Assembly (NCBI GenBank): GCA_027489295.1
Contig: JAIYAA010000293.1
Span: 1-27,990 of the forward strand
Length of the DNA: 27,990 bases
Reading direction: 5' to 3'
Source: Sphingomonadales bacterium
GTDB taxonomy: Bacteria > Pseudomonadota > Alphaproteobacteria > Sphingomonadales > Sphingomonadaceae
Position 1 is the first letter of the stretch. Each line of letters begins with the position of its first letter. Positions 13,089 to 20,945 of the stretch are shown piece after piece. The translations under genes were made by a program, and so were the position numbers. The notes under the pieces are model-generated. The model saw nothing but the letters and a program-made list of their open reading frames with translations. It was not told where the DNA came from and searched no databases.

Positions 13089-14678
13089 ATGACGACGTTA
13101 GCCGGTTCCAAAATCCGCCAGTATCGCGAAGAGCGCACGCTTAGCCGGGCTGCCTTCGGCGCGTGGTTCGACACCCCGGGCTCCACCGTGCAGGGCTGGG
13201 AGACCGACGGGAAGCGCGCCAATACCAAGGTGATGAACCAGATTGCGGCGATGGGAATCGCCGATCATGCGGAATGGCACGTGGCCGTCCGCGATGTGGA
13301 GAGTGCAATGGCAAGCTGGACCCCCGATAGCTGGACGCGCGCCGAAGCGCGCCAGATGCCGCAATATCCCGACCAGGGCGCGCTCGATGCGGCGACGCGG
13401 CAGCTCAGCAGCTATCCGCCGCTGGTGTTCGCGGGCGAGGCGCGCGGGCTCACTGCGGAGCTGGGGAAGGTATCCCGCGGCGAGGCCTTCCTGCTCCAGG
13501 GCGGCGACTGCGCCGAAAGCTTCGCCGAGTTCCACCCGAACAACATCCGTGACACCTTCCGGGTAATCCTGCAGATGGCGGTGGTGCTAACCTTCGCGTC
13601 GAAGCTACCGACAGTGAAGCTCGGCCGCATGGCCGGCCAGTTCGCCAAGCCGCGCTCGGCCGACACCGAGGTGATCGACGGCGTCGAGCTGCCCAGCTAC
13701 CGCGGCGACAACGTCAACGACATCGCCTTCACGCCGGAGTCGCGGATCCCCGATCCGGCGCGGATGGTACAGGGCTACAGCCAGTCGGCGGCAACGCTCA
13801 ACCTGCTGCGCGCCTTTGCAAATGGCGGCTATGCCAATTTGCACCAGGTCCATAAGTGGACGCTCGATTTCATGGGCAAGAGCCCCTGGTCAGCCAAGTT
13901 CGCCGACGTCGCCGACCGGATCGGCGAGGCGCTCGACTTCATGGAGGCGTGCGGGATCAACCCCGATACGGTGCCGCAGCTCAAGGGCACCGACTTCTAC
14001 ACCAGCCACGAGGCGCTGCTGCTTCCCTATGAGCAGGCGCTGACCCGGCAGGACAGCCTGACCGGCGACTGGTACGATACCTCGGCGCATTTCCTGTGGA
14101 TCGGCGACCGCACCCGCTTCGAAGGCTCGGCGCATGTCGAGTTCCTGCGCGGCATCGGCAACCCGATCGGGATGAAGTGCGGGCCGAGCCTCGAACCCGA
14201 CGCGCTGCTGCGGCTGCTCGACACGCTCAACCCGGGCCGCGTGCCGGGACGGATGACGCTGATCACCCGCTATGGCCATGACAAGATCGAGACGGGCCTG
14301 CCCAAGCTGGTCCGCGCGGTGAAGCGCGAGGGCCATCCGGTGGTGTGGAGCTGCGATCCGATGCACGGCAACGTCGTCAAGGCGGCGAACGGCTACAAGA
14401 CGCGGCCGTTCGACCGGATCCTCGCCGAGGTGCGCGGCTTCTTCGCCGTACACCGCGCCGAGGGCACCTTCGCCGGCGGCATCCATGCCGAGATGACCGG
14501 GCAGAATGTCACCGAATGCACCGGCGGCGCGATCGCGATCACCGAGCAGGGCTTGGCGGACCGCTACCACACGCATTGCGACCCGCGCCTCAACGCGGGT
14601 CAGAGCCTGGAACTGGCGTTCCTGCTCGCCGAAATGCTCAACGACGAAATGGCAGAGCGCCGCAAGGCCGCCGCCTGA
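13089..14678 (+). CDS. Fusion of an Xre-like helix-turn-helix domain with class II DAHP synthase
   Basis: The 529-residue frame has two parts. Residues 5-62 form an HTH domain: [21 protein letters not shown], recognition helix around [13 protein letters not shown], then [13 protein letters not shown]. Residues 74-529 are a full class II 3-deoxy-7-phosphoheptulonate synthase ([22 protein letters not shown]...), which condenses PEP and erythrose-4-phosphate to open the shikimate pathway. The metal ligands known from the plant/Mycobacterium enzyme are present: Cys141 (GGDCAESF), His426 (DPMHGN), Glu468 (HAEMTGQ) and Asp498 (HCDPRLN). Class II enzymes normally lack an HTH and run about 450-460 residues; the C-terminal part alone is 456. 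I translated the junction base by base and found no stop or frame change. GGAG sits six bases before the internal ATG at 13308, so the free enzyme may also be made. Autoregulation is inferred. Confidence 0.88.
   Translation: MTTLAGSKIRQYREERTLSRAAFGAWFDTPGSTVQGWETDGKRANTKVMNQIAAMGIADHAEWHVAVRDVESAMASWTPDSWTRAEARQMPQYPDQGALDAATRQLSSYPPLVFAGEARGLTAELGKVSRGEAFLLQGGDCAESFAEFHPNNIRDTFRVILQMAVVLTFASKLPTVKLGRMAGQFAKPRSADTEVIDGVELPSYRGDNVNDIAFTPESRIPDPARMVQGYSQSAATLNLLRAFANGGYANLHQVHKWTLDFMGKSPWSAKFADVADRIGEALDFMEACGINPDTVPQLKGTDFYTSHEALLLPYEQALTRQDSLTGDWYDTSAHFLWIGDRTRFEGSAHVEFLRGIGNPIGMKCGPSLEPDALLRLLDTLNPGRVPGRMTLITRYGHDKIETGLPKLVRAVKREGHPVVWSCDPMHGNVVKAANGYKTRPFDRILAEVRGFFAVHRAEGTFAGGIHAEMTGQNVTECTGGAIAITEQGLADRYHTHCDPRLNAGQSLELAFLLAEMLNDEMAERRKAAA
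13298..13310 (+). promoter_or_regulatory. Internal ribosome-binding site and start codon at the DAHP synthase boundary
   Basis: GGAGAG at 13298-13303, then TGCA, then ATG at 13308-13310, in frame with the upstream HTH domain. It encodes the methionine of MASWTPDSW, where stand-alone class II DAHP synthases begin. The coincidence of a good Shine-Dalgarno with the domain boundary suggests dual translation or a former gene junction. Confidence 0.55.
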
Positions 14679-14697
14679 CGCACCGGCGGCGCGTTGC

Positions 14698-15204
14698 TCA
14701 GCGGAGCAGCGCGCCCGCCAGCGCCCAGAGGCCATAGCCGATAGCGAACACCAGCATCCAGGCGATCACCGCGCTGCCGATGATGATCGCGAGGCGCGTG
14801 CGGACGGAGAATTTCTCTTCCCGCGGCATCGTCCACCCTTCGACCACCGGCGGCTGCGGCGTGGGCAGCGGGGTCTTGGGGAAGGCGATCGGCGTGGCGA
14901 CCGGGCCGGATACCGCCGTCTTGAGGTCGCCGTCGCTCAGCGGGGTGAGGAATTCGCAGCCGTAAATGCCGGCCGCGCCCCACACGACCTTTGCCTCACG
15001 CGTGCCGATGCCCGCGATGCCCAGCGCGATCGTATCCCCCACCGCCAGCTTGGCGCCGGAGACGACGCGAAAGCCGCCGTGCGAAAGATCCTCGATGGCC
15101 ACATCGACAGGCGCCCACGCCGAGTCGCGCAGCGTCGCTTCCAGTTCGACTGGATGTCGCTCCGCCCAGCGGGCGTCCTGATACAGCCGTGCCGCAATGC
15201 CCAT
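14698..15204 (-). CDS. PilZ-domain protein with a C-terminal transmembrane anchor
   Basis: A 168-residue protein. Residues ~12-100 form a PilZ domain. RWAERHPVELEATLR carries the arginine-rich start (an RxxxR-like cluster, not perfectly canonical), and IEDLSHGGFRV gives the D/NxSxxG motif that holds c-di-GMP. TREAKVVWGAAGIYGCEFLTPL is the closing strand with the usual W/G-x-G-x-x-F pattern. A proline-rich linker follows (TPIAFPKTPLPTPQPP), then one membrane helix (RLAIIIGSAVIAWMLVFAIGYGLWALAG). The domain therefore faces the cytoplasm from the inner membrane. The frame extends to 15549, but only ATG 15204 has a good ribosome site (GGAG six bases before) at the start of homology. It is convergent with the DAHP synthase gene, 19 bases apart. 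Confidence 0.8.
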   Translation of the reverse strand: MGIAARLYQDARWAERHPVELEATLRDSAWAPVDVAIEDLSHGGFRVVSGAKLAVGDTIALGIAGIGTREAKVVWGAAGIYGCEFLTPLSDGDLKTAVSGPVATPIAFPKTPLPTPQPPVVEGWTMPREEKFSVRTRLAIIIGSAVIAWMLVFAIGYGLWALAGALLR

Positions 15205-15231
15205 GATGCGCTCCAGTGAAGTGCGTTGAGC

Positions 15232-15253
15232 ACCCCTCTGCACCACAGGGGGT
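15232..15253. other. Hairpin in the upstream region of the PilZ gene
   Basis: ACCCCT and AGGGGGT flank CTGCACCAC and can pair with one bulged G. It lies 28-50 bases before the PilZ start codon, so it would be in the 5' leader of that mRNA, or in a plus-strand transcript. Role unknown. Confidence 0.35.
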
Positions 15254-15360
15254 TGCGAGGGAGTAAATGCGGCGACCGTTTCCGCCGAATTAACACGCCG
15301 AAATCCCCCGATGCGATTCCCCGCGACAATTTCGCGAGCAAACGCAACGAAGCGACATGC

Positions 15361-15475
15361 ATCTGCAACATGACAGGTGCAGATCCCTTCTCGTCGGCGC
15401 GTTTGTTCCCCCTCGCGTCGACTCTCCCCGAACTGAACGGGGCAGCTCCACGGAGCTGCCCCGGCCTTTTTCGGG
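15361..15475 (+). ncRNA. Candidate small RNA or leader RNA ending at an orphan terminator
   Basis: Between the PilZ start and the DUF488 stop (both minus-strand genes) the plus strand shows successive foldable elements. They are ATCTGCA/TGCAGAT (15361-15367 / 15378-15384, 10-base loop), a pyrimidine-rich single-stranded stretch, CCCCG/CGGGG (15426-15430 / 15438-15442), and a strong terminator. No plus-strand gene lies between 14678 and this terminator, so a transcript ending here would be noncoding. No convincing promoter was found by eye, so the 5' end given is only the first hairpin. An alternative is late termination of read-through from the DAHP synthase gene. Confidence 0.28.
15438..15471 (+). 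terminator. Strong rho-independent terminator on the plus strand without an obvious gene
   Basis: CGGGGCAGCTCC (15438-15449) pairs with GGAGCTGCCCCG (15452-15463); a realistic fold opens the inner pairs to leave a loop of about 6. GCC and then TTTTT (15467-15471) follow. Read on the minus strand there is only GTTCAGTTC after the stem, so the polarity is plus. It lies six bases from the DUF488 stop codon and might help that gene as well. Confidence 0.75.
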
Positions 15476-15476
15476 A

Positions 15477-15908
15477 TCAGGCGTACAGGTCGATCACCTC
15501 GACCCCCTCGCCCTCCGCTTCCAGCAGCAGCGTCCGATGGCAATGGCAAGGATCGCGCTCGTAGCAGAGCAGCGCGCTCGGCTTTTCGGCGGCGAGCGTC
15601 CGCATCTGCGCCGCCTGCGCCTGCGCCTCCGGAAGACCCAGCTGCACGTCGTAGACGTCGCGCAGCGTCGCGACATCGCCCTTCTTCGCTGCATCGCGTC
15701 CGCGCTTGGGCGTGCCGAGCTGCTTCAGGTGGACATAGTCGATCCCCGCCTCGGCAAGGCTTGCGGCGAGGCTCGACTTGGAAAAGCCGGGGCGTCGCGA
15801 CAAGGGCAGCGCGCGCACGTCGATCACCCGCTGCACCCCGGCCCTGGTCAGCGCGGCGAGAAACTCGGCCATGGTCGTGGCTTCGTAGCCGATCGTGTAG
15901 ATTTGCAT
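15477..15908 (-). CDS. DUF488 family protein
   Basis: A 143-residue protein with the DUF488 hallmarks. [18 protein letters not shown] is the opening, [20 protein letters not shown] the central motif with the family's [20 protein letters not shown] segment follows, then [17 protein letters not shown] with the C.E.dp..CHR motif near the C-terminus. The function of the family is not established. The conserved cysteines and CHR motif suggest a metal or nucleotide-related role, but that is inference. AGGAG lies five bases upstream of ATG 15908. The gene is divergent from trmFO, whose -35 lies just 11 bases beyond this start codon. Confidence 0.88.
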   Translation of the reverse strand: MQIYTIGYEATTMAEFLAALTRAGVQRVIDVRALPLSRRPGFSKSSLAASLAEAGIDYVHLKQLGTPKRGRDAAKKGDVATLRDVYDVQLGLPEAQAQAAQMRTLAAEKPSALLCYERDPCHCHRTLLLEAEGEGVEVIDLYA

Positions 15909-15918
15909 CTGCGCTCCT

Positions 15919-15947
15919 TTGTCATCGCGCCGTCATGCCGCTATGGG
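15919..15947 (+). promoter_or_regulatory. trmFO promoter, leaderless layout
   Basis: TTGTCA (15919-15924), exactly 17 bases, TATGGG (15942-15947), then seven bases to GTG 15955. This is the best example of the layout in the window. The -10 overlaps the in-frame ATG at 15943, so that ATG would not be in the mRNA, and the GTG becomes the likely leaderless start. Confidence 0.55.
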
Positions 15948-15954
15948 CCGGCAC

Positions 15955-17268
15955 GTGACTCACGACATCCATATCATCGGCGGCGGCCTCGCCGGCTCGG
16001 AAGCCGCGTGGCAGCTCGCCCAGGCGGGATATAAGGTCCGCCTCTCCGAAATGCGCGGTTCGGGTGAAATGACCCCGGCGCACCAGAGCGACCGCCTGGC
16101 CGAACTGGTCTGCTCGAACAGCTTCCGCTCGGACGACGCCGACAGCAACGCGGTCGGCCTGCTCCACCAGGAGATGCGCGCGCTCGGCTCGCTGATCCTC
16201 ACCCAGGGCGACATCCACAAGGTGCCAGCCGGCTCGGCGCTGGCAGTGGACCGCGACGGGTTCGCCGATGGCGTGACCGCGGCGCTGTCGCAGCATCCCA
16301 ACATTACGATCGTGCGCGAGCGCGTCGACACCCTGCCGAGCGAAGGGCGCACCATCATTGCTACCGGGCCGCTCACCGCGCCGATTCTCGCCGAGAGCAT
16401 CGGGCAGGCAACGGGCAAGGACAGCCTCGCCTTTTTCGACGCAATCGCGCCGATCGTCCATCGCGACTCGATCAACATGGAGATCGCCTGGTTCCAGAGC
16501 CGGTGGAACAAGGGATCGGGCAAGGACTACATCAACTGTCCGATGTCCAAGGAACAGTATCTCGAGTTCCACGCCGCCCTGATGGCCGGTGAAAAGACCG
16601 AGTTTCGCGAGTGGGAGAATGTCCCCTATTTCGAAGGCTGCATGCCGATCGAGGTTATGGCGGAACGCGGCCTCGATACGCCGCGCTACGGGCCGATGAA
16701 GGGCGTGGGGCTCGACGATCCGCGCACCGGGCGCTGGCCCTATGCGGTCGTGCAGCTGCGCCAGGACAATGCCAGCGGCACCTTGTGGAACATGGTCGGC
16801 TTCCAGACCAAGCTCAAATATGCCGAGCAGGTGCGCCTGTTCCGCACCATCCCCGGGCTGGAAAATGCCGAGTTCGCGCGCCTCGGCGGGCTCCACCGCA
16901 ACACCTTCCTGCGCTCGCCCGAGCTGCTCGACGGCACGCTGCGACTGAAGAGCGCGCCGCATATCCGCTTCGCCGGGCAGATCACAGGCTGCGAAGGCTA
17001 TGTGGAAAGCGCCGCGATCGGGATGCTCGCGGGCCGCTTCGCCGCGGCGGAGATCGCGGGCACCGAGCTGCCGGCACCGCCGCGCGAGACGGCGCTGGGC
17101 GCGCTTCTTTCGCACATCACCGGCGAGGCGGAGATCGAGACCTATCAGCCGATGAACGTCAATTTCGGCCTGTTCCCGCCGATCGAGGGTCGCACCAAGA
17201 AGGCCGATCGCAAGCGCATGTATACCGATCGCGCCCGCGCGGCGCTGAAGGACTGGCTGGCGGCCTGA
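15955..17268 (+). CDS. trmFO: Methylenetetrahydrofolate--tRNA-(uracil-5-)-methyltransferase
   Basis: A 437-residue flavoenzyme that makes ribothymidine at position 54 of the tRNA T-loop, using 5,10-methylenetetrahydrofolate as carbon donor and FADH2 as reductant. The N-terminus [21 protein letters not shown] is the FAD-binding Rossmann motif. Other family marks are [11 protein letters not shown] with Cys53, [25 protein letters not shown], and [14 protein letters not shown] with Cys229. These are the two cysteines known to form the FAD/tRNA-handling pair in B. subtilis TrmFO (Cys53 and Cys226). The C-terminus has [17 protein letters not shown] chose GTG 15955 (MTHDIHI) because a promoter with -10 at 15942-15947 overlaps the alternative ATG 15943, and residue numbering then matches the family. 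A TTG frame start at 15919 is rejected. Confidence 0.94.
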   Translation: MTHDIHIIGGGLAGSEAAWQLAQAGYKVRLSEMRGSGEMTPAHQSDRLAELVCSNSFRSDDADSNAVGLLHQEMRALGSLILTQGDIHKVPAGSALAVDRDGFADGVTAALSQHPNITIVRERVDTLPSEGRTIIATGPLTAPILAESIGQATGKDSLAFFDAIAPIVHRDSINMEIAWFQSRWNKGSGKDYINCPMSKEQYLEFHAALMAGEKTEFREWENVPYFEGCMPIEVMAERGLDTPRYGPMKGVGLDDPRTGRWPYAVVQLRQDNASGTLWNMVGFQTKLKYAEQVRLFRTIPGLENAEFARLGGLHRNTFLRSPELLDGTLRLKSAPHIRFAGQITGCEGYVESAAIGMLAGRFAAAEIAGTELPAPPRETALGALLSHITGEAEIETYQPMNVNFGLFPPIEGRTKKADRKRMYTDRARAALKDWLAA

Positions 17269-17280
17269 GCGACGCTCAGG
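17264..17280. terminator. Palindrome spanning both convergent stop codons of trmFO and ppx
   Basis: CCTGAGC (17264-17270), GAC, GCTCAGG (17274-17280): a perfect 7-bp stem with a 3-base loop. The TGA of trmFO (17266-17268) lies in one arm and the TGA of ppx (17276-17278, reverse) in the other. No U-tract is present, so it is at best a weak or factor-assisted terminator for both strands. Confidence 0.4.
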
Positions 17281-18772
17281 TCTCCAGCACCGGCTCCTTC
17301 GCCATTGCCACCGCCAGCGCGCGGTGGCGCTTTTCCACTGCCTCGCCGTAGAGCGGCTCGTCGCCATCGGCGAGGCTCAGCACCAGTGCATTTCCCTCCA
17401 GCCGCAGCCGCGAGCGCTTGAGCGGGCGCGCGACGCCGCCGCTCAGCCGCTGGCCCAGCCGCATCGCCAAGCCCCAGCGCTTGGCCTCCGTCAGCGCTTC
17501 GGCCGAGGCCAGGCGTTCGAGCGGCGCCGGGCTGTCGGTCGCGCCGCCGAGCGAAGTGTAGAGCGCCTGCGCCACGATCGCGCGGCCTGCCGCATCGATG
17601 CCGACCCAGTTGCCGTGCAGCCCGATCTCCATGCCACGTTCGGCGCGAAATTCGGGGTTCGCGCGCCAGCCCACATCGGCGAGCAGACAGGCGGCATGGC
17701 GCAGCCGCGCCCATTCGGGCCCGTCGCGGAACAGCGGCGCGAGCCACGCATCCAGCAGGTCGCCATGTTCCGGAAACCGGCCGGAGCGCTGCCCTTCCTC
17801 CCGCGCCGCGACGATCAGCGGGTCCTGCAGCCGCTCCTCGGTCGAAAGCCGCTGGAACAACAGGCCCTCCCGCAAGCCATAGGCGGAGACCAGCGTGCCG
17901 CTGCTGCCCAGCTGACGGGTCACCGACACCAGCAGCGCCGCCGCATCGGCCAGCGACGGAATGCGCGCGCTCGACAGATCGGGCACCGTCTTGAGATCGG
18001 CCTTGGTCGCGCCCTCGACGCGGCGGCCGAGTTCCTCCACCCGCGGGATCGCCAGCGGGTAATGGTGAACGATCGGCAGCGGATAGTTGGTCAGGTGCAT
18101 GTCGAGCTTGGCGAGCGAGCGCCACGACCCGCCAACCATGTAGAAGGGAAGGCCCTTGCCCCGCCCCTTCCAGCCCACCGCCTCGATCATCCGGGCGACC
18201 TCGCGTTCCAGCACGCCCCGACCCCGCGCGCGGATGGCCCCCAGCCGGAGGACGCCGAGCGGAAAGGAGACGCGGTCGGTCACCGTGCCGGCGACGACGC
18301 GGACCAGTTCCAGGCTGCCGCCGCCGAGATCCCCCACGACCCCATCGGCTTCCGGAATGCCGGAAAGTACGCCGAATCCGGCAGCGGTGGCCTCCTCGAC
18401 GCCGGAAAGCAGTTCCACCTCCAGCCCGAAGCCCTCGGCCATCGCCATCAGTTCGCCGCCGTTCGAGGCGTCGCGCACCGCGGCGGTGGCGACGGTGCGC
18501 AGTTCACTGACCTGCATCTCGCGGGCGAGCAGCGCGAAGCGGCCCAGCGCCGCCCGGGCGCTGGCGAGGCCACCGGCATGGATCGCGCCGGTTTCGGCAA
18601 GCCCCTTGCCCAGCCCCGCCATGACCTTTTCGTTGAACAGGGTCGCCGGCAGTCGCGCCGGGCCTTCATAGACGACGAGGCGGATCGAGTTGGAGCCGAT
18701 GTCGATGATCGCCGTACGCGGCCGGGCGCCATTCGATTCGGCGCGTGGCTTGCGGAAAAAGGCTGTCGCCAC
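17276..18772 (-). CDS. ppx: Exopolyphosphatase (Ppx/GppA family)
   Basis: A 498-residue member of the Ppx/GppA phosphatase family (actin-like ATPase fold). It shortens inorganic polyphosphate from the ends and/or hydrolyses pppGpp. AIIDIGSNSIRLVVYEG (residues ~21-37) is the phosphate-1 motif, LLSGVEEATAAGFGVL holds the catalytic glutamate, and VVGDLGGGSLELV is the phosphate-2 loop. The C-terminal ~180 residues contain an HD-like helical region (LRHAACLLADVGWRANPE) as in longer Ppx enzymes. It starts with GTG (18772), four bases after the ppk stop, with no ATG available nearby. Being directly downstream of ppk, it provides the degrading partner of the polyphosphate cycle. Confidence 0.93.
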   Translation of the reverse strand: MATAFFRKPRAESNGARPRTAIIDIGSNSIRLVVYEGPARLPATLFNEKVMAGLGKGLAETGAIHAGGLASARAALGRFALLAREMQVSELRTVATAAVRDASNGGELMAMAEGFGLEVELLSGVEEATAAGFGVLSGIPEADGVVGDLGGGSLELVRVVAGTVTDRVSFPLGVLRLGAIRARGRGVLEREVARMIEAVGWKGRGKGLPFYMVGGSWRSLAKLDMHLTNYPLPIVHHYPLAIPRVEELGRRVEGATKADLKTVPDLSSARIPSLADAAALLVSVTRQLGSSGTLVSAYGLREGLLFQRLSTEERLQDPLIVAAREEGQRSGRFPEHGDLLDAWLAPLFRDGPEWARLRHAACLLADVGWRANPEFRAERGMEIGLHGNWVGIDAAGRAIVAQALYTSLGGATDSPAPLERLASAEALTEAKRWGLAMRLGQRLSGGVARPLKRSRLRLEGNALVLSLADGDEPLYGEAVEKRHRALAVAMAKEPVLET

Positions 18773-18776
18773 CCGC

Positions 18777-20945
18777 TCAGCCAGCCTTCGCCGCGAGGCG
18801 ACGCTTGCGCGGCGACAGCTTCGGCACCGGCTTGCGCGCGTCCACGGCGGCGCCGCGGCCGGACAGCGAGGGGTTGGTCATGAAATAGCGATGCAGGTTG
18901 AATTCCCCTTCGTCGCTGGGCACGATCCGATCGTAATGGCCATCGGGTGCGAGCAGCCAGCTCTGCTCGTTGTCAAGGAGGTTGGCGACCATCACCTGGT
19001 CGAGCACCTGATCATGCACGGTCTTGTTGAGCAGCGGCAACATGAACTCGACACGGCGATCGAAGTTGCGCTGCATCCAGTCCGCCGACGAGATATACAC
19101 CTTGGCCCCGTCGTTGGGCAGCGCCTTGCCGTTGCCGAACGCCCAGATGCGGCTGTGCTCCAGGAAGCGGCCGACGATCGACTTCACGCGGATATTCTCG
19201 CTCATGCCGGCGACGCCGGGGCGCAGGCAGCAGATGCCGCGCACGATCAGCTCGATCTGCACGCCCGCGGCGCTCGCCTGGTAGAGCTTCTCGATGATCG
19301 CCGGATCGACCAGCGAGTTCATCTTCGCCCAGATCATGCCCGGCCGCCCGGCGCGGACATGCTCGATCTCCTCCTCGATCAGCGCGGTGAGGCGCTTCCG
19401 GAGGTCGCGCGGGGAGATGCCGAGCAGCTCCAGATGCTGCGGCTCGACATAGCCCGTGACGTAATTGAAGATCTGCGCCGCATCGCGCCCCATCCGCGGA
19501 TCGGCGGTGAAGAAGCTGAGATCGGTATAGATGCGCGCGGTGATCGGGTGGTAGTTGCCGGTGCCGAAATGGCAGTAGGTGCGGTAGCGATCCCCCTCGC
19601 GGCGGACTACCATCGAGACCTTGGCGTGGGTCTTCCAGTCAATGAAGCCATAGACGACCTGCACACCGGCGCGCTCCAGCGCGGTCGCCCAGTAGAGGTT
19701 CTGCTCCTCGTCGAACCGCGCCTTCAGTTCCACCACCGCCGTGACCGACTTGCCAGCCTCGGCGGCGGCGATCAGCGCGTTGATCACCGCGGGCTGCTTG
19801 CCGGCGCGGTAGAGCGTCTGCTTGATCGCCACCACGTCCGGGTCCGCCGCCGCCTGCTGGAGGAAGCTGAGCACGACGTCGAACGTCTCGTACGGATGGT
19901 GGACGATGATGTCCTTGGCGCGGATCGCCGCGAAACAGTCGCCGCCATATTCGCGGATCCGTTCCGGGAAGCGCGCCGAGAAGGGCGTGAACTTTAGGTC
20001 CGGCCGATCCTCGTCGACGAGCATCGACAGGTCGCCCACGCCGAGGAAGCCGCCGGTTTCGGTGAGCAGCGCATCGCTGCCGCCCAGCTCCTCCTTGAGC
20101 ACCGCTTCCAGGTCGGGGGCGATGCCCTCTTCCATCTCGAGGCGGATGACCCGGCCGCGGCGGCGCCGCTTGATTGCCGAGCGGAAGGTGAGCACCAGAT
20201 CCTCGGCCTCTTCCTCGATCTCGATGTCGCTGTCGCGCAGCACCCGAAAGGTGGCGGCGGCGAGCATCTGGTAGCCGGGGAACAGCAGGTTCGAGAAATG
20301 CTTGATCAGCGTCTCGATCGCGACATAGCGCGCCGGGCTGCCGGGAAGGCGGACGAAGCGCTTGAGCGTCGTCGGCAGCATCACCAGTTCCTGGATCGGC
20401 GCGTTGTCGGAGGTGCGAACCAGGTTGAAGATCACGCTCGATCCCTGGTTCGGGATGAACGGGAAGGGATGCGCGGGATCGAGCGCCTGCGGTGTCAGGA
20501 TCGGGAAGATCTGCTCGCGGAAATGGTTGGCGAGCCAAGCCTCGGTCTCGCCCTCGATCGCATCGGCCTCGAGTACGAAGATGTTGGCGAGCGCCAGCTG
20601 GGCGCGGATGTCCACCCACACCGCCTGCTGCTCGTCGGCAAGCGTCGCCGCCTCGGCGGAGATCGCCTCCAGCTGCTGGGCGGGGGTGAGGCCGTCGGCC
20701 GAGCGCGTATCGATGTTCTGGAGCTGCTGGCCCATCAGACCGGCGACGCGCACCATGAAGAATTCGTCGAAATTGCTGCCCGAGATCGACAGGAAGCGGA
20801 GCCGCTCCAGCAGCGGGTGCGCGGGGTTGCACGCCTCCTCCATCACCCGGCGGTTGAAGGCCAGCCAGGAGAGTTCGCGGTTGAAGTAGCGCGCTTCGGT
20901 GGGATCGGCGGGGGCGATGGTCGCAGGTGCGGCGGATTCGGTCAT
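18777..20945 (-). CDS. ppk: Polyphosphate kinase
   Basis: The 722-residue PPK1 makes polyphosphate from ATP reversibly. The start YFNRELSWLAFNRRVMEEA is the N-domain signature, and ISGSNFDEFFMVRVAGL follows. The phosphohistidine His440 lies in DWKTHAKVSMVVRRE and the second essential histidine, His459, in CHFGTGNYH. Their 19-residue spacing equals that of His435/His454 in E. coli PPK. The C-terminal part has IVRGICCLRPGV and SADWMQRNFDRRVE. The ATG overlaps the hdaA stop as ATGA, and the ppx start follows the ppk stop by four bases. Synthesis of kinase and phosphatase in one coupled operon with a replication regulator is notable. Confidence 0.97.
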   Translation of the reverse strand: MTESAAPATIAPADPTEARYFNRELSWLAFNRRVMEEACNPAHPLLERLRFLSISGSNFDEFFMVRVAGLMGQQLQNIDTRSADGLTPAQQLEAISAEAATLADEQQAVWVDIRAQLALANIFVLEADAIEGETEAWLANHFREQIFPILTPQALDPAHPFPFIPNQGSSVIFNLVRTSDNAPIQELVMLPTTLKRFVRLPGSPARYVAIETLIKHFSNLLFPGYQMLAAATFRVLRDSDIEIEEEAEDLVLTFRSAIKRRRRGRVIRLEMEEGIAPDLEAVLKEELGGSDALLTETGGFLGVGDLSMLVDEDRPDLKFTPFSARFPERIREYGGDCFAAIRAKDIIVHHPYETFDVVLSFLQQAAADPDVVAIKQTLYRAGKQPAVINALIAAAEAGKSVTAVVELKARFDEEQNLYWATALERAGVQVVYGFIDWKTHAKVSMVVRREGDRYRTYCHFGTGNYHPITARIYTDLSFFTADPRMGRDAAQIFNYVTGYVEPQHLELLGISPRDLRKRLTALIEEEIEHVRAGRPGMIWAKMNSLVDPAIIEKLYQASAAGVQIELIVRGICCLRPGVAGMSENIRVKSIVGRFLEHSRIWAFGNGKALPNDGAKVYISSADWMQRNFDRRVEFMLPLLNKTVHDQVLDQVMVANLLDNEQSWLLAPDGHYDRIVPSDEGEFNLHRYFMTNPSLSGRGAAVDARKPVPKLSPRKRRLAAKAG

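Noticed and set aside
15919..15945. Upstream starts of trmFO at TTG 15919 or ATG 15943
   Set aside because: The TTG coincides with the -35 and the ATG with the -10 of the likely promoter, and residue numbering fits the family better from GTG 15955.
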